59,735 bases of DNA from an uncultured Erysipelotrichaceae bacterium (GCA_902761625.1 CACWLH010000018.1:1-59735); one strand, 5' to 3'. Numbered from the stretch's first letter, positions 27,356 through 36,431 are shown. The notes: generated from the sequence alone by a model not told the origin. Numbers and translations: made by a program.

Positions 27356-29965
27356 TCAGCCAAGCTGGGCAAGACGGCCGCAGACTGTCTGATACTGCTT
27401 CTGATATTCATCAAGCTTTCTGCGTTCAGTCTCCACCTTCTGGGCGGGCGCCTTTTTCAGGAAGCCTTCATTGGAGAGGATGCCGTTGGAACGGGCGATC
27501 TCCTTTTCAAGTCTTTCCTTTTCAGCAGTCAGCTTTTTGATTTCCTCAGCCGGATCAGCGAGTTCCGAACTCGGAATATTCAGAGAGCCGAGTCTGATTG
27601 TTTCAACCGCAAGATCACCTTCGAGATCATCTCTCCATTCGGCCTTGGCCATCTTCGAAATGATCGCGGCAAGCTTTTCATCCACCGGAATGATACTGCC
27701 GGAAAGATCTCTGAGCATGACGTGAATCAGAGCGGACGGCTTGAGGTCATTGACATTCTTGACTTCGCGGATCTTCTGAATGGCGGAAAGAACTCTCTCC
27801 ATGGATTCAAGATCAGCAGATTCAATGTTCTCAATGACGGTCGGCCATGTTTCAAGGTTGATGCTTTCCTTGCGGTGCGGAATTGTCAGATAGATTTCCT
27901 CTGTGACAAACGGCATGAACGGCTGCAGCAGTCGCAGAATCGCATCAAGGCATGTGAGCAGTGTCGACTGCGCGGCTTTGCGTGCTTTTGCATCATCGCT
28001 GTTCAGAGCGGATTTGCTCATTTCGACATACCAGCTGCAGAAATCATCCCAGACAAAGGAATACAGCTCATTGCCTACCAGAGCAAATTCATATTTCTCC
28101 ATGTTCTCAGTCACATGGGCAATCGTCTGGTTCAGACGGTTGAGAATCCATGCATCGGAAACAGACAGGGATGTCAGATCAATGTCCTCAATGGTCATGC
28201 CTTCATCAAGATTCATGATGACGAATCTGGAAGCGTTCCAGATCTTGTTGATGAAGTTCCATGCGGCCTCAACCTTTTCAGGAATATAGCGCATATCCTG
28301 TCCCGGTGTGCTGTTTGTTGTCAGGAAGAATCTCAGCGCATCAACGCCATACTCATCGATGACATCCATCGGATCAACGCCGTTGCCCAGTGATTTGGAC
28401 ATCTTGCGGCCCTGCGCATCGCGGATCAGACCATGAATGAGTACATCCTTGAACGGTCTGTTTTTTGTGAAGTGACGTGCCTGGAAAGCCATACGTGCAA
28501 CCCAGAAGAAGATGATGTCATAGCCTGTGACCATTGTGTCAGTCGGATAATATCTTGCCATGTCATCAGTCTCATCCGGCCAGCCCAGTGTGGAGAACGG
28601 CCAAAGCGCACTTGAGAACCATGTATCAAGAACGTCTTCATCCTGGACCCAGTTGCCGCCGTCCTTGGGATCTTCCATACCGACATATGTCTCGCCTGTA
28701 TCCTGGTTGTACCATGCGGGAATTCTGTGACCCCACCAGAGCTGTCTGGAAATGCACCAGTCCTCAATGTTTTCGAGCCACTGGCTGAATGTCTTTTCAA
28801 AGCGCTCCGGATAGAATGTGATCTTCTGATCGGGATCCTTCTGATTGGCAAGCACATCATCCGCAAGCGGCTTCATCCTGACGAACCACTGCTGGGAAAG
28901 ATACGGCTCAATGACACAGTGTGTTCTTTCGCTGTGCGCAACATTGTGGGTGATATCCTCGATCTTCACAAGATTGCCTTCCGCCTGGATTCTTTCAACA
29001 AGTCTGTCACGGCATTCATAACGGTCCATGCCGTCATATTCACCGCAGAGCGCGTTCATGGTTCCGTCCGGATTCATGCAGATGGGCTTGTCCAGTCCAT
29101 GTCTTTCCGCAATCGCGAAGTCGTTGGGATCGTGTGCAGGTGTGCACTTCATGGCACCTGTTCCGAATTCAACATCGACATAATCATCGCCGATGATGAT
29201 CAGAGGCTCATGATTGGCCGGGTTCACAGCATGTTTGCCGATCAGATGTCTGAAACGCTCATCATCAGGATTGACGACAACACAGACATCGCCGAACATG
29301 GTTTCCGGTCTGGTTGTGGCAACTGTGAATGTTTCACCGGTTTCAACAACCTCGTAATTGAAGTAATACATTTTGCCGGGGTCATCCTGATAATAAACCT
29401 CGATATTGCTCAATGCGGTTCTGGCTTCCGGATCCCAGTTGATGATTCTCCATCCGCGGTAAATCAGACCTTCTTCATAAAGGGTGACAAAGACCTGTCT
29501 GACCGCACGGTTAAGACCTTCATCCATGGTGAAGCGCTCTCTTGTATAATCAAGCGAGTTGCCAAGCTTCGCCCACTGTTTGCGGATTGTTGCGGCATAT
29601 TCCTCTTTCCATTCCCATGCTCTTTCAAGGAATTTCTCTCTGCCGATGTCATAGCGGGAAATGCCTTCGCTCTTGAGTCTGGCATCAACCTTCGCCTGGG
29701 TGGCAATGCCGGCGTGATCCATGCCGGGCAGATAAAGCATGTCATAGCCCTGCATTCTCTTGTAGCGGGAAATGATGTCCTGGAGAGTGTTGTCCCAGGC
29801 ATGTCCGATATGAAGAATACCGGTGACATTGGGCGGCGGAATCACGATCGTGAACGGGTCTTTCGACTTGTCACCGGCCGTGAAATAGCCTTTTTCGATC
29901 CATCCGGCGTACTTGTTTTCCTCGACTGCCTTATGGTCATATTTTGCAGCAAGATTCTTTTCCAT
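27356..29965 (-). CDS. valS: Valyl-tRNA synthetase
   Basis: Class I synthetase charging tRNA-Val, with editing of Thr. HIGH motif at HIGHAWDNT, KMSKSLGNGVDPMD, an editing domain with VATTRPETMFGD, and a C-terminal coiled coil (KKLTAEKERLEKEIARSN). 869 residues from MEKNLAAKYD, the start supported by AGGAGG; the frame upstream runs into the T-box leader. Expression is likely induced by uncharged tRNA-Val through that leader. Confidence 0.97.
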   Translation of the reverse strand: MEKNLAAKYDHKAVEENKYAGWIEKGYFTAGDKSKDPFTIVIPPPNVTGILHIGHAWDNTLQDIISRYKRMQGYDMLYLPGMDHAGIATQAKVDARLKSEGISRYDIGREKFLERAWEWKEEYAATIRKQWAKLGNSLDYTRERFTMDEGLNRAVRQVFVTLYEEGLIYRGWRIINWDPEARTALSNIEVYYQDDPGKMYYFNYEVVETGETFTVATTRPETMFGDVCVVVNPDDERFRHLIGKHAVNPANHEPLIIIGDDYVDVEFGTGAMKCTPAHDPNDFAIAERHGLDKPICMNPDGTMNALCGEYDGMDRYECRDRLVERIQAEGNLVKIEDITHNVAHSERTHCVIEPYLSQQWFVRMKPLADDVLANQKDPDQKITFYPERFEKTFSQWLENIEDWCISRQLWWGHRIPAWYNQDTGETYVGMEDPKDGGNWVQDEDVLDTWFSSALWPFSTLGWPDETDDMARYYPTDTMVTGYDIIFFWVARMAFQARHFTKNRPFKDVLIHGLIRDAQGRKMSKSLGNGVDPMDVIDEYGVDALRFFLTTNSTPGQDMRYIPEKVEAAWNFINKIWNASRFVIMNLDEGMTIEDIDLTSLSVSDAWILNRLNQTIAHVTENMEKYEFALVGNELYSFVWDDFCSWYVEMSKSALNSDDAKARKAAQSTLLTCLDAILRLLQPFMPFVTEEIYLTIPHRKESINLETWPTVIENIESADLESMERVLSAIQKIREVKNVNDLKPSALIHVMLRDLSGSIIPVDEKLAAIISKMAKAEWRDDLEGDLAVETIRLGSLNIPSSELADPAEEIKKLTAEKERLEKEIARSNGILSNEGFLKKAPAQKVETERRKLDEYQKQYQTVCGRLAQLG

Positions 29966-29988
29966 ATGCTCCTCCTGAATAAATAAAA

Positions 29989-30200
29989 ACGCCCTGATGC
30001 ACAGGACGTCAGAAACGTGGTACCACCTTTGCTTGCTTCTCAATCAGCGTAACGTGCTTCTGCCGTCATCCCCTACTGTCATTTCAGGGACACCGCTGGT
30101 GGGAGGACTTCATACAGGGCCATGTCTGTTTGCACCATCCACAGACTCTCTTGTGCTATGTGCCCGGGCATTACTCGTTCCCGTCATTGCGTTTGCTAAA
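29989..30200 (-). promoter_or_regulatory. valS T-box riboswitch (specifier GUC)
   Basis: The minus-strand leader contains the T-box sequence AAGGTGGTACCACGT (30015-30029), a distal stem I loop GGATGGTGCAAACAG of the conserved GGxxGGUGxxA type (about 30129-30143), and a terminator ACGTCCTG/CAGGGCGT with a T-run (29985-30009). In the GAA-containing specifier loop the triplet GUC (30106-30108), a valine codon, is in the expected place. Uncharged tRNA-Val should stabilise the antiterminator. A -10-like TAATAT lies just upstream (about 30203), but I see no clear -35. Confidence 0.92.
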
Positions 30201-30253
30201 AAATATTAGCACAGATTATGCAAACGGAAAACACAAAAAGCGCCTTAAAGCAA

Positions 30254-30281
30254 GAAAAAACCGACGTTTCCGCCGGTTTTT
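30254..30281 (-). terminator. terminator behind the secreted barrel protein
   Basis: On the minus strand AAAACCGGCG and CGTCGGTTTT pair around GAAA and run into T-rich sequence, about 9 bases after the stop codon. Confidence 0.85.
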
Positions 30282-30289
30282 GGTTTCGA

Positions 30290-31381
30290 TTACCAGTCAA
30301 CAGCAATATCGATCTGATAAGGATCGGTATAGGAGAATGTGCCGGTATCGGCACAGATTGCTGTGCCAAGACTTGTCTCGACAATGGTGCCGCGCGGACG
30401 GACATCGAATCCGCATGCCGCCATGACATAATCACCGTACATCTTGACTCCGTCGCTTCTCACCCAGTATTCGGCATAATATCCAGCCGCCTGCATGAGT
30501 GCGATGACGCCGTTCATGTTGAGGTTGTAATATGTTTCCTTACCGCTGGGTCCGTTTACGACACCAGCCCAGGCAGTCAGCACACTTCCATCCCACGCAG
30601 GATCGGCTGCAGCTGCAGGTGCTTCTGCGGCCGGCTGTGCTTCCGGTGCCGCTGCTGAAACAGCTGCCGCAGCTTCATAAGCCGGTACATCCACAACCTC
30701 TGGCACGGGCTCAGGTTCCGGTTCAACATACATCTCATCCATGAATTTTGAATGATCCATGTAACCGGTGATATCACCATAGCTGACCCGCCAGTAAGTC
30801 TGATCATTTGTTCCTGTGATATGGATTTCTTCATTGTAAAGCGGCTGGGCAACGACTGCGGCGCTGTCCGCAGGCGCATCCAGAATGACGCATCCGTCTT
30901 CCGCAACCCACTTTGTCATATCGGCATCATCGAAGATCACCGCCAGATCATTGCTCAGGGCATTGTTTCTGACGAATCCGGTGGTGCCGTCTTCTTCCAG
31001 AACAAGTGTGTATTCAGTGCCGGTTTCCATCATGTAAACGCGGGAGCGCTTGGCAGCTGTGCCGATGGAAGCGGACAGAATTTTTCCGCTTGCAAGCAGA
31101 TCTGTGTCCGCATTGATATAAGCACTGGGGAAACGTCCGTCAAGAATTGTTACCGCATCCGTCTTTTGTTCCGCAGGCAGTGCATAAGCCGCTTCCTGCG
31201 CATCGGCGCGGGAGAGCTCATAGGCATGTACGGTAAGATCCTGATTTGCCGAGTAATTTACAAGATTTCCAAGAATGGAGGAATAAGCAAGCACGCTGCC
31301 CATCGCGATCACCGGTACGGCGACCCCGCGCAGACGCTTCTTCTTTTCCGTGTTATTTTTGTATCCAAGTGTCAATGTCAT
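30290..31381 (-). CDS. Secreted/anchored protein with SH3-like region and 3D/barrel-like C-terminal domain
   Basis: 363 residues. A basic N-terminus and hydrophobic helix (about 18-40) form a signal peptide or anchor. Residues about 75-215 contain two SH3-like beta segments (TGFVRNNALS, DITGYMDHSKF). A Pro/Glu/Ala-rich linker follows, then a C-terminal domain of about 110 residues with NGPSGKETYYNLNM, YWVRSDGVKMYGDYVM, PRGTIVETSLGTAICADTGTF and a final DIAVDW. The DTG-F and Asp-rich end resemble 3D/RlpA-type double-psi barrel proteins of the cell wall. A peptidoglycan-related role is inferred. It has its own promoter and terminator. Confidence 0.75.
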   Translation of the reverse strand: MTLTLGYKNNTEKKKRLRGVAVPVIAMGSVLAYSSILGNLVNYSANQDLTVHAYELSRADAQEAAYALPAEQKTDAVTILDGRFPSAYINADTDLLASGKILSASIGTAAKRSRVYMMETGTEYTLVLEEDGTTGFVRNNALSNDLAVIFDDADMTKWVAEDGCVILDAPADSAAVVAQPLYNEEIHITGTNDQTYWRVSYGDITGYMDHSKFMDEMYVEPEPEPVPEVVDVPAYEAAAAVSAAAPEAQPAAEAPAAAADPAWDGSVLTAWAGVVNGPSGKETYYNLNMNGVIALMQAAGYYAEYWVRSDGVKMYGDYVMAACGFDVRPRGTIVETSLGTAICADTGTFSYTDPYQIDIAVDW

Positions 31382-31431
31382 AAATTTTACCGTCAGTTAA
31401 ACAGATGATTCAGATGATCACCCGTACTCGG

Positions 31432-31460
31432 ATTATAGCTCATTAATTATGAAAAGCCAA
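31432..31460 (-). promoter_or_regulatory. promoter of the secreted barrel protein
   Basis: A perfect -10 TATAAT (31432-31437) and a -35 TTGGCT (31455-31460) are 17 bases apart on the minus strand. Confidence 0.6.
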
Positions 31461-31491
31461 ACTTTTAAGCCCTTTCAGATGCCCAAAAGCC

Positions 31492-31527
31492 AAAAAAATG
31501 CAGATTTTATGCCGTAATCCGCATTTT
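31492..31527 (-). terminator. terminator behind the small membrane protein
   Basis: On the minus strand AAATGCGGATT and AATCTGCATTT pair (one G-U) around an 8-9 base loop and are followed by T7. It is about 33 bases after the stop codon. Confidence 0.75.
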
Positions 31528-31559
31528 GAGCATGCATCCATGCATAGTTGGAAATTCAA

Positions 31560-31814
31560 TTACCTGAACGGCTGAATTTCAACAAATGAGCGCATTGACG
31601 GGGTCTGCATCACACGGTTTGTGACTGCGCTGGCCGCCACAAAGAACAGCAGCAGTATCGTCATTCTCAGATAAGGAGAAAGATAAATAATCGCATGGAT
31701 CAGGGAAAGCAGAAGATAAAGAACAAAATATACGGCCACATAAATGGTCAGCACGCAAAGGAAATATCTTGCCTTTCTTCTGAATGTCAGTGATTTTTCT
31801 TCTTTCGGTGTCAT
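31560..31814 (-). CDS. Small two-helix membrane protein, unknown
   Basis: 84 residues. A charged N-terminus with basic RRKARYF is followed by two hydrophobic segments (about 18-42 and 48-68) and a short polar tail. I recognise no family. No Shine-Dalgarno sequence precedes the ATG, but a TATAAT on the minus strand ends 6 bases before it, which would give a leaderless transcript. Support comes from the clear membrane character, the downstream terminator and isolation from other frames. Confidence 0.55.
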   Translation of the reverse strand: MTPKEEKSLTFRRKARYFLCVLTIYVAVYFVLYLLLSLIHAIIYLSPYLRMTILLLFFVAASAVTNRVMQTPSMRSFVEIQPFR

Positions 31815-31868
31815 GTGATTATTATAATCGATTTCGCTGTGATTGCATCCGCATGTTAGTATAACTGT

Positions 31869-32432
31869 ATGTGCGGAAGATATGTTTTCAACAACGGTGA
31901 CAGTGAGCAGCTCGATCAGCTGATCGACACAGCCAGAAAGCGCCTGCCGAAAGAGACCTTTGAGAAAATCTCATTGTTTGAGGTTTATCCCGGCTGCGTC
32001 TCTTTTGCAGGAATCTTTGATCATTCGTCCAAGCAGACCGTTACCCGGCTGATGAAATGGGGATACGCCTCATGGCAGAAGAAACTGATCATCAACGCCC
32101 GCAGCGAAACATGTTTTACCTCCGCTTTTTTCGCAGACAGTGTTCCATGCGCATTGCCTGCCACCTCATATTTTGAATGGTCCAAAGACAGACAACGATA
32201 TGCGTTCACCGTCGATGATGAAGTATTCTATCTGGCCGGCCTATGCCGTAAGGAGAATAACGAGACACATTTTGTCATTCTGACTGAAGCCGCCAATGAA
32301 GACTGTGCTGCGATTCATCACAGGCAGCCGGTGATCTTCACCTATGAAAAAGCAAAAGCGTGGTGCGCATCTGACACACCATCGCTTCTGTTGAAAGATT
32401 CAGTTCAGAACAGATATTTCACCAAAGCCTAG
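31869..32432 (+). CDS. SRAP/HMCES family abasic-site processing protein
   Basis: 187 residues of the SOS response-associated peptidase (YedK/HMCES) family, which crosslinks to abasic sites in single-stranded DNA through Cys2 and protects them. Seen: MCGRYVF at the start with Cys2, INARSET with the conserved Asn, SYFEW with the Glu, and IHHRQPVI, where IHDRMPVI is usual, keeping the His. Cys2 fixes the start, although no ribosome binding site lies ahead of it; a TATAAT is 40 bases upstream. It is convergent with ruvB, overlapping by 4 bases. Confidence 0.92.
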   Translation: MCGRYVFNNGDSEQLDQLIDTARKRLPKETFEKISLFEVYPGCVSFAGIFDHSSKQTVTRLMKWGYASWQKKLIINARSETCFTSAFFADSVPCALPATSYFEWSKDRQRYAFTVDDEVFYLAGLCRKENNETHFVILTEAANEDCAAIHHRQPVIFTYEKAKAWCASDTPSLLLKDSVQNRYFTKA

Positions 32433-33445
32433 AAGAGCGTTCCTGAATGAGGAATCTTCAGATGCTCATAGGCTTTTTCTGTGACCACCCTGCCGCGGGA
32501 AGTGCGGTTGACAAAGCCGATCTGAATCAGATAAGGCTCATAGACATCCTCGAGGGTTGTTGTTTCCTCACTGATTGAGTTGGCAAGCGCCTCCAGTCCC
32601 ACCGGACCGCCCCGGAAACGTTCAATGATTCCGCGCAGATAACGGATATCCACATCATCCAGACCAAGTGAATCCACATGCAGACGGTTGAGTGAACTGT
32701 CCGCGATTTCCTTGGAGATGACGCCGTCATTGAGCACCTGTGCAAAGTCACGGATACGGCGCAGAAGACGGTTGGCAATACGGGGTGTGCCGCGGGAGCG
32801 CTTGGCGATTTCGCCGACCGCATCCGGGTCAATCGGCACATTCAGCACGCCGGCTGTGCGGCGGATAATGCTTGCCAGCTGATCATGATCATAGTATTCA
32901 AGCTTTGAAATGATACCGAAACGGTCTCTGAGCGGTGCGGAAAGATCGCCCGCACGGGTTGTCGCCCCCACCAGCGTGAAAGGCGGCAGATCCAGACGGA
33001 CACTTCTGCCTCCGCCGTTTTCAGAACCGATCATGATATCCAGTTCAAAATCCTCCATGGCCGGATAGAGAACCTCCTCGACCATTTTGGGCAGACGGTG
33101 AATCTCATCAATGAAGAGCACATCACCGGGCTCAAGCACCGAAAGAATGGAAGCCAGATCACCCGTCTTGCCGATGCTCGGGCCGCTGGTCACACGTATT
33201 TTGGAATGCATCTCATTTGCCAGAATAAATGCCAGCGTCGTTTTGCCAAGACCCGGCGGACCGTACAGAAGCACATGATCGAGCGATTCATTTCTCTGCA
33301 GGGCCGCTTTGATATAGATTCTCAGATTCTCCTTGAGTGAATCCTGACCGACATATTCGCTGAGTGACTGCGGACGGATGGTGGCTTCAACCGCTTCCTC
33401 GCTTGTTTCAGCCATCGCAGACAATAATCTTGAAGTCTGATCCAT
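32429..33445 (-). CDS. ruvB: Holliday junction branch migration helicase RuvB
   Basis: AAA+ motor of the RuvAB complex. It has [19 protein letters not shown], Walker [10 protein letters not shown], Walker B FIDEIHRL, sensor GATTRAG and the C-terminal winged helix ([19 protein letters not shown]). 338 residues, normal. AGGAGG lies before the ATG, 9 bases after ruvA. It is the last gene of obg-ruvA-ruvB, and the 3' end overlaps the convergent SRAP gene. No terminator is visible. Confidence 0.97.
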   Translation of the reverse strand: MDQTSRLLSAMAETSEEAVEATIRPQSLSEYVGQDSLKENLRIYIKAALQRNESLDHVLLYGPPGLGKTTLAFILANEMHSKIRVTSGPSIGKTGDLASILSVLEPGDVLFIDEIHRLPKMVEEVLYPAMEDFELDIMIGSENGGGRSVRLDLPPFTLVGATTRAGDLSAPLRDRFGIISKLEYYDHDQLASIIRRTAGVLNVPIDPDAVGEIAKRSRGTPRIANRLLRRIRDFAQVLNDGVISKEIADSSLNRLHVDSLGLDDVDIRYLRGIIERFRGGPVGLEALANSISEETTTLEDVYEPYLIQIGFVNRTSRGRVVTEKAYEHLKIPHSGTLF

Positions 33446-33454
33446 TCATTCCTC

Positions 33455-34033
33455 CTACTTCATCAAAAACTGAAGACCGATGCGCAGATACTGCTCCGTC
33501 GTCAGTCCCGGTGTCTCACTCATCTTATTTGCCGCCGGACCGAGTTCTCCCTGTTTATAACCGAGATTTTTCAATCCTTCCAGTGCATCCTGGATTTCCT
33601 GCGGATAGGAAGGCTGTGAACTCTGTGATTTTACCGGTGCCGCAACCAGTCTGCCCTTGAGATCAAGAACAATCTGCGAAGCGCTCTTGGCACCGATGCC
33701 GGGCATTTTCTTAAGGGCTGCCACATTGCCGTCCTCAATCGCCTTGACGACATTGGTATAGCCGCTGTGGGCCAGCATATTCATGGCGGTTTTCGGTCCG
33801 AGCCCCTTGACTGAAATCAGCCGCAGGAAAAGCTCTTTCTCTTCGGCTGATTCAAAGCCGAACAGAGCGACATCATTTTCGCTGACATGCATATAGGTAT
33901 ATACGGAAACATCCGTATTCAGGCGCAGATTTTCAACATGCGGATAAGCCATCTGCCATCCGATGCCGTTGTTTTCAATCACAACCCAGTCATTTCCATA
34001 TGACGCAACCTTGCCGCGGATAAATGCAATCAT
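33455..34033 (-). CDS. ruvA: Holliday junction branch migration protein RuvA
   Basis: 192 residues. An N-terminal OB fold (MIAFIRGKVASYGNDWVVIENNGIGW), tandem helix-hairpin-helix motifs (LISVKGLGPKTAMNML and KMPGIGAKSASQIVLDLKG) and a C-terminal RuvB-binding domain (ALEGLKNLGYK) are in order. The ATG at 34033 is chosen because GGAG lies 9 bases upstream; a TTG two codons earlier abuts the obg stop. Coupled to obg. Confidence 0.95.
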   Translation of the reverse strand: MIAFIRGKVASYGNDWVVIENNGIGWQMAYPHVENLRLNTDVSVYTYMHVSENDVALFGFESAEEKELFLRLISVKGLGPKTAMNMLAHSGYTNVVKAIEDGNVAALKKMPGIGAKSASQIVLDLKGRLVAAPVKSQSSQPSYPQEIQDALEGLKNLGYKQGELGPAANKMSETPGLTTEQYLRIGLQFLMK

Positions 34034-34039
34034 ATTCAA

Positions 34040-35314
34040 TCACTCCGTATAATCCATAATGAAGGTGCCGACAATGACCTGATCGCCATTGCGCGCCCCC
34101 TGCCGATACAGCTCCGCATCGACTCCCATCTTCTGAAGCGTCATTGCAAACTGATAGGTATCCGCCTCTTTTTCGAAATCAACGGATTCAATCAGACGGT
34201 CAATCTTCGCAGATTCAACAACCCATCTGTGCGGTCCGTCATTTCTGACTGTGAAGTCCGGACGCTTGGGTTCATAGCGGTAAACAACTGTCTCCTGGGC
34301 GGGTTCCGGATTCTCCTCGTCTTCTGTTCTTGCGGATTCAATCATATCCATGGCCGCATAGAGCACCTCATCAATGCCCTTGTGCTCAAGCGCACTGATT
34401 TCATAGATCTTCAGATCCGGATATTTCGCCTTGAATTCCTCAAGATAAAGCGCAGCGATCTCATCATCCATCTTGTTGGCAACGACGATCTGCGGTCTGT
34501 TCTCAAGTGACAGATCATATTCACGCAGCTCTTTGTTGATGATTTCATAATCCTCGATCGGATTTCTTTCCGCGCCGGACATATCGATCACATGGATCAG
34601 CACACGGCATCTTCTGATATGTCTCAGGAACTCATGGCCAAGTCCCTTGCCTTCGCCTGCGCCTTCAATCAGTCCCGGCATATCCGCAAGCACGAAGCTG
34701 CGCTCATCGGGCAGTGATACGACGCCGATGTTGGGCTCAATCGTCGTGAACGGATAATCCGCGATTTCCGGTCTGGCTCTGCTGACAACCGAAAGGAATG
34801 TCGATTTGCCGACCGACGGGAAGCCGATCAGACCGGCATCCGCCAGCAGTCTGAGTTCCAGCTGCAGGGTCAGGGCTTCGCCGATTTCACCGGGCTGCGC
34901 ATATTCGGGTGCGTCGTTGGTTGCGGTTGCGAAATGCATATTGCCAAGACCGCCCTTGCCGCCATGGGCAATCAGGACCTTTTCGCCTGGTTTGGTCAGA
35001 TCCGCGAGCAGGTCATTGTTTTCCGCATTGCGGATCATCGTGCCCAGCGGTACAGGCACAATCACATCATCACCGGATTTTCCGTGCATCTTTTTTGTCA
35101 TGCCCGGAGCACCGTTGCCGGCATTGATGCGTTTGGTAAAGCGCAGCTTTGTCAGAGTAGTCTCATTTGTATCTACCGCAAACCAGACATCTCCGCCCTT
35201 GCCGCCGTCTCCTCCGAACGGGCCTCCGTTCGGATAATATTTTTCATGACGCCATGCCACGCATCCGCGGCCGCCGTCTCCTGCCTTGACTTTCAGTTTT
35301 ACCAGATCAATCAT
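34040..35314 (-). CDS. obg: Obg family GTPase (ribosome assembly/stress)
   Basis: 424-residue GTPase associated with 50S maturation and the stringent response. It has an N-terminal glycine-rich Obg fold (VKAGDGGRGCVAWRHEKYYP, GGKGGLGN), a G domain with GFPSVGKSTF, DMPGLIEGA and NKMD, and a C-terminal OCT domain ending FIMDYTE. It follows rpmA after a terminator, so it may be read by leak-through or an unseen promoter. Standard rplU-prp-rpmA-obg order. Confidence 0.96.
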   Translation of the reverse strand: MIDLVKLKVKAGDGGRGCVAWRHEKYYPNGGPFGGDGGKGGDVWFAVDTNETTLTKLRFTKRINAGNGAPGMTKKMHGKSGDDVIVPVPLGTMIRNAENNDLLADLTKPGEKVLIAHGGKGGLGNMHFATATNDAPEYAQPGEIGEALTLQLELRLLADAGLIGFPSVGKSTFLSVVSRARPEIADYPFTTIEPNIGVVSLPDERSFVLADMPGLIEGAGEGKGLGHEFLRHIRRCRVLIHVIDMSGAERNPIEDYEIINKELREYDLSLENRPQIVVANKMDDEIAALYLEEFKAKYPDLKIYEISALEHKGIDEVLYAAMDMIESARTEDEENPEPAQETVVYRYEPKRPDFTVRNDGPHRWVVESAKIDRLIESVDFEKEADTYQFAMTLQKMGVDAELYRQGARNGDQVIVGTFIMDYTE

Positions 35315-35329
35315 ACAGGCCTCCTTTCA

Positions 35330-35357
35330 CAAAAAAGCTCCTGAACTTCTCAGGAGC
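35330..35357 (-). terminator. terminator between rpmA and obg
   Basis: On the minus strand GCTCCTGA and TCAGGAGC pair around a 5-base loop and run into T6, 18 bases after the rpmA stop. Confidence 0.85.
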
Positions 35358-35374
35358 ATTTTCAAATCAAATGC

Positions 35375-35662
35375 TTATGCTTCTTCGGGATAGACAGAAA
35401 CCTGCTTTCTGTCTTTTCCAAGACGCTCGTACTTGACTACGCCGCTTGCTGTTGCAAACAGTGTATCATCGCCGCCGCGCTTCACATTCTTGCCCGGGAA
35501 GATTCTTGTTCCTCTCTGACGATAAATAATGGAACCGGCATTCGCAAACTGGCCGTCCGCCTTTTTGGCTCCCAGTCTTCTGCCCGCTGAATCACGGCCG
35601 TTCTTTGTGGAAGATACACCCTTTTTGCTGGCGAAGAACTGAATATCGAGTGTGTATTTCAT
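35375..35662 (-). CDS. rpmA: 50S ribosomal protein L27 (with cleavable N-terminal extension)
   Basis: 95 residues. Mature L27 starts as AxKKG; here it is preceded by [10 protein letters not shown], so the sequence [19 protein letters not shown] contains the cleavage site cut by Prp in Bacillota. The removed peptide would otherwise block the peptidyl transferase centre. Typical core [20 protein letters not shown] and VSVYPEEA end. It follows prp by 5 bases. Confidence 0.96.
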   Translation of the reverse strand: MKYTLDIQFFASKKGVSSTKNGRDSAGRRLGAKKADGQFANAGSIIYRQRGTRIFPGKNVKRGGDDTLFATASGVVKYERLGKDRKQVSVYPEEA

Positions 35663-35667
35663 CTCTG

Positions 35668-35979
35668 TTATTCCTCCGTTACTTGAATTTTAATAAACTG
35701 ACTGTATTGTTCCTCTACAGTCATCAGCTGAATCAGACCCGTGCGCATGATTGTGTCGGTTGTCTGATCAGGCTTCAGGATGCTGATTGTGATCAGATTC
35801 TGATCTGCTTTGATTGTTTCAATGCCGGCAATCTCATCCAGTGCGTTGCACAATCCGAACATGATTGAGCTGACACCGGCACAGACAAGATCCTCACCTG
35901 CGGCCGCATATTCCGCATGGCCTCTGACTTTCAGATGAGTGATATGTCCGTCTGATTCCGAACAATTGACTCTGATCAC
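35668..35979 (-). CDS. prp: Ribosomal-processing cysteine protease Prp
   Basis: 103-residue protease that removes the N-terminal extension of L27. The catalytic His is in VRGHAEYA and the Cys in [13 protein letters not shown]. The GTG at 35979 is chosen: GAGG lies 6 bases upstream, and the resulting MIRVNCSE start fits the family. It begins 1 base after the rplU stop, so it is translationally coupled between the L21 and L27 genes, the conserved arrangement. Confidence 0.92.
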   Translation of the reverse strand: MIRVNCSESDGHITHLKVRGHAEYAAAGEDLVCAGVSSIMFGLCNALDEIAGIETIKADQNLITISILKPDQTTDTIMRTGLIQLMTVEEQYSQFIKIQVTEE

Positions 35980-35980
35980 C

Positions 35981-36292
35981 TTAAGCCTCGATGGATACAA
36001 CTGTCAGCTTTGTATACGGCTGACGGTGGCCCTGCTTGCGGCGGGTGGAGCCTTTCTTCTGCTTGTACTTGAAGATAACAATCTTCTTGTCTTTGCCCTG
36101 CTTTTCAACAGTGCATGTGACCTTGGCACCCTCGACATACGGTGTGCCGATCTTTGTGGAAGCGTCAGATACAAGGCAAACCTTGTCAAAGACAACTTCT
36201 GTTCCCGGTTCAACGTCGAGCTTTTCGACGAAGATTGACTGTCCAGCTTCTACTTTGAGCTGTTTTCCGCCTGTTTCGATAATTGCGTACAA
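35981..36292 (-). CDS. rplU: 50S ribosomal protein L21
   Basis: 103 residues; starts [18 protein letters not shown] and ends with [24 protein letters not shown] residues ([20 protein letters not shown]). The TTG at 36292 is chosen, 8 bases after AGGAGG; a GTG three codons upstream would lie inside that site. First gene of rplU-prp-rpmA, preceded by a structured leader. Confidence 0.95.
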   Translation of the reverse strand: MYAIIETGGKQLKVEAGQSIFVEKLDVEPGTEVVFDKVCLVSDASTKIGTPYVEGAKVTCTVEKQGKDKKIVIFKYKQKKGSTRRKQGHRQPYTKLTVVSIEA

Positions 36293-36396
36293 AATAAGCA
36301 CCTCCTGACATTTATCTTAAGACGCGCCATCAAGGGGACTTTCGTTCTTAACCCTTTTCTGAGCGGTTACAGACCTCTGACCAGAGGGCTGATAAC
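36293..36396 (-). promoter_or_regulatory. rplU leader (L21-leader-like)
   Basis: About 100 nt between the predicted transcript start and the rplU TTG. It includes a CCTCTG/CAGAGG hairpin (36374-36387) followed by GTAACCGCTCAGAAAAGGGT and GATGGCGCGTCTTAAG. Conserved leaders precede rplU in many Bacillota (the L21 leader family). The match is by position and general sequence; a covariance search would decide. Confidence 0.5.
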
Positions 36397-36402
36397 GTCA
36401 AT

Positions 36403-36431
36403 ATATTACATTTATTCAGATTGCAAGTCAA
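36403..36431 (-). promoter_or_regulatory. rplU operon promoter
   Basis: A -35 TTGACT (36426-36431) and a -10 TAATAT (36403-36408), exactly 17 bases apart on the minus strand. The next 110 bases up to 36544 hold nothing else I can name. Confidence 0.75.

Noticed and set aside
28727..29986. 419-residue open frame antisense to valS
   Set aside because: It mirrors valS codons, shows no domain and ends in the valS leader; valS motifs are intact on the other strand.
30752..31408. 218-residue open frame antisense to the secreted barrel protein
   Set aside because: No ribosome binding site or motif; the opposite gene has promoter, signal peptide and terminator.
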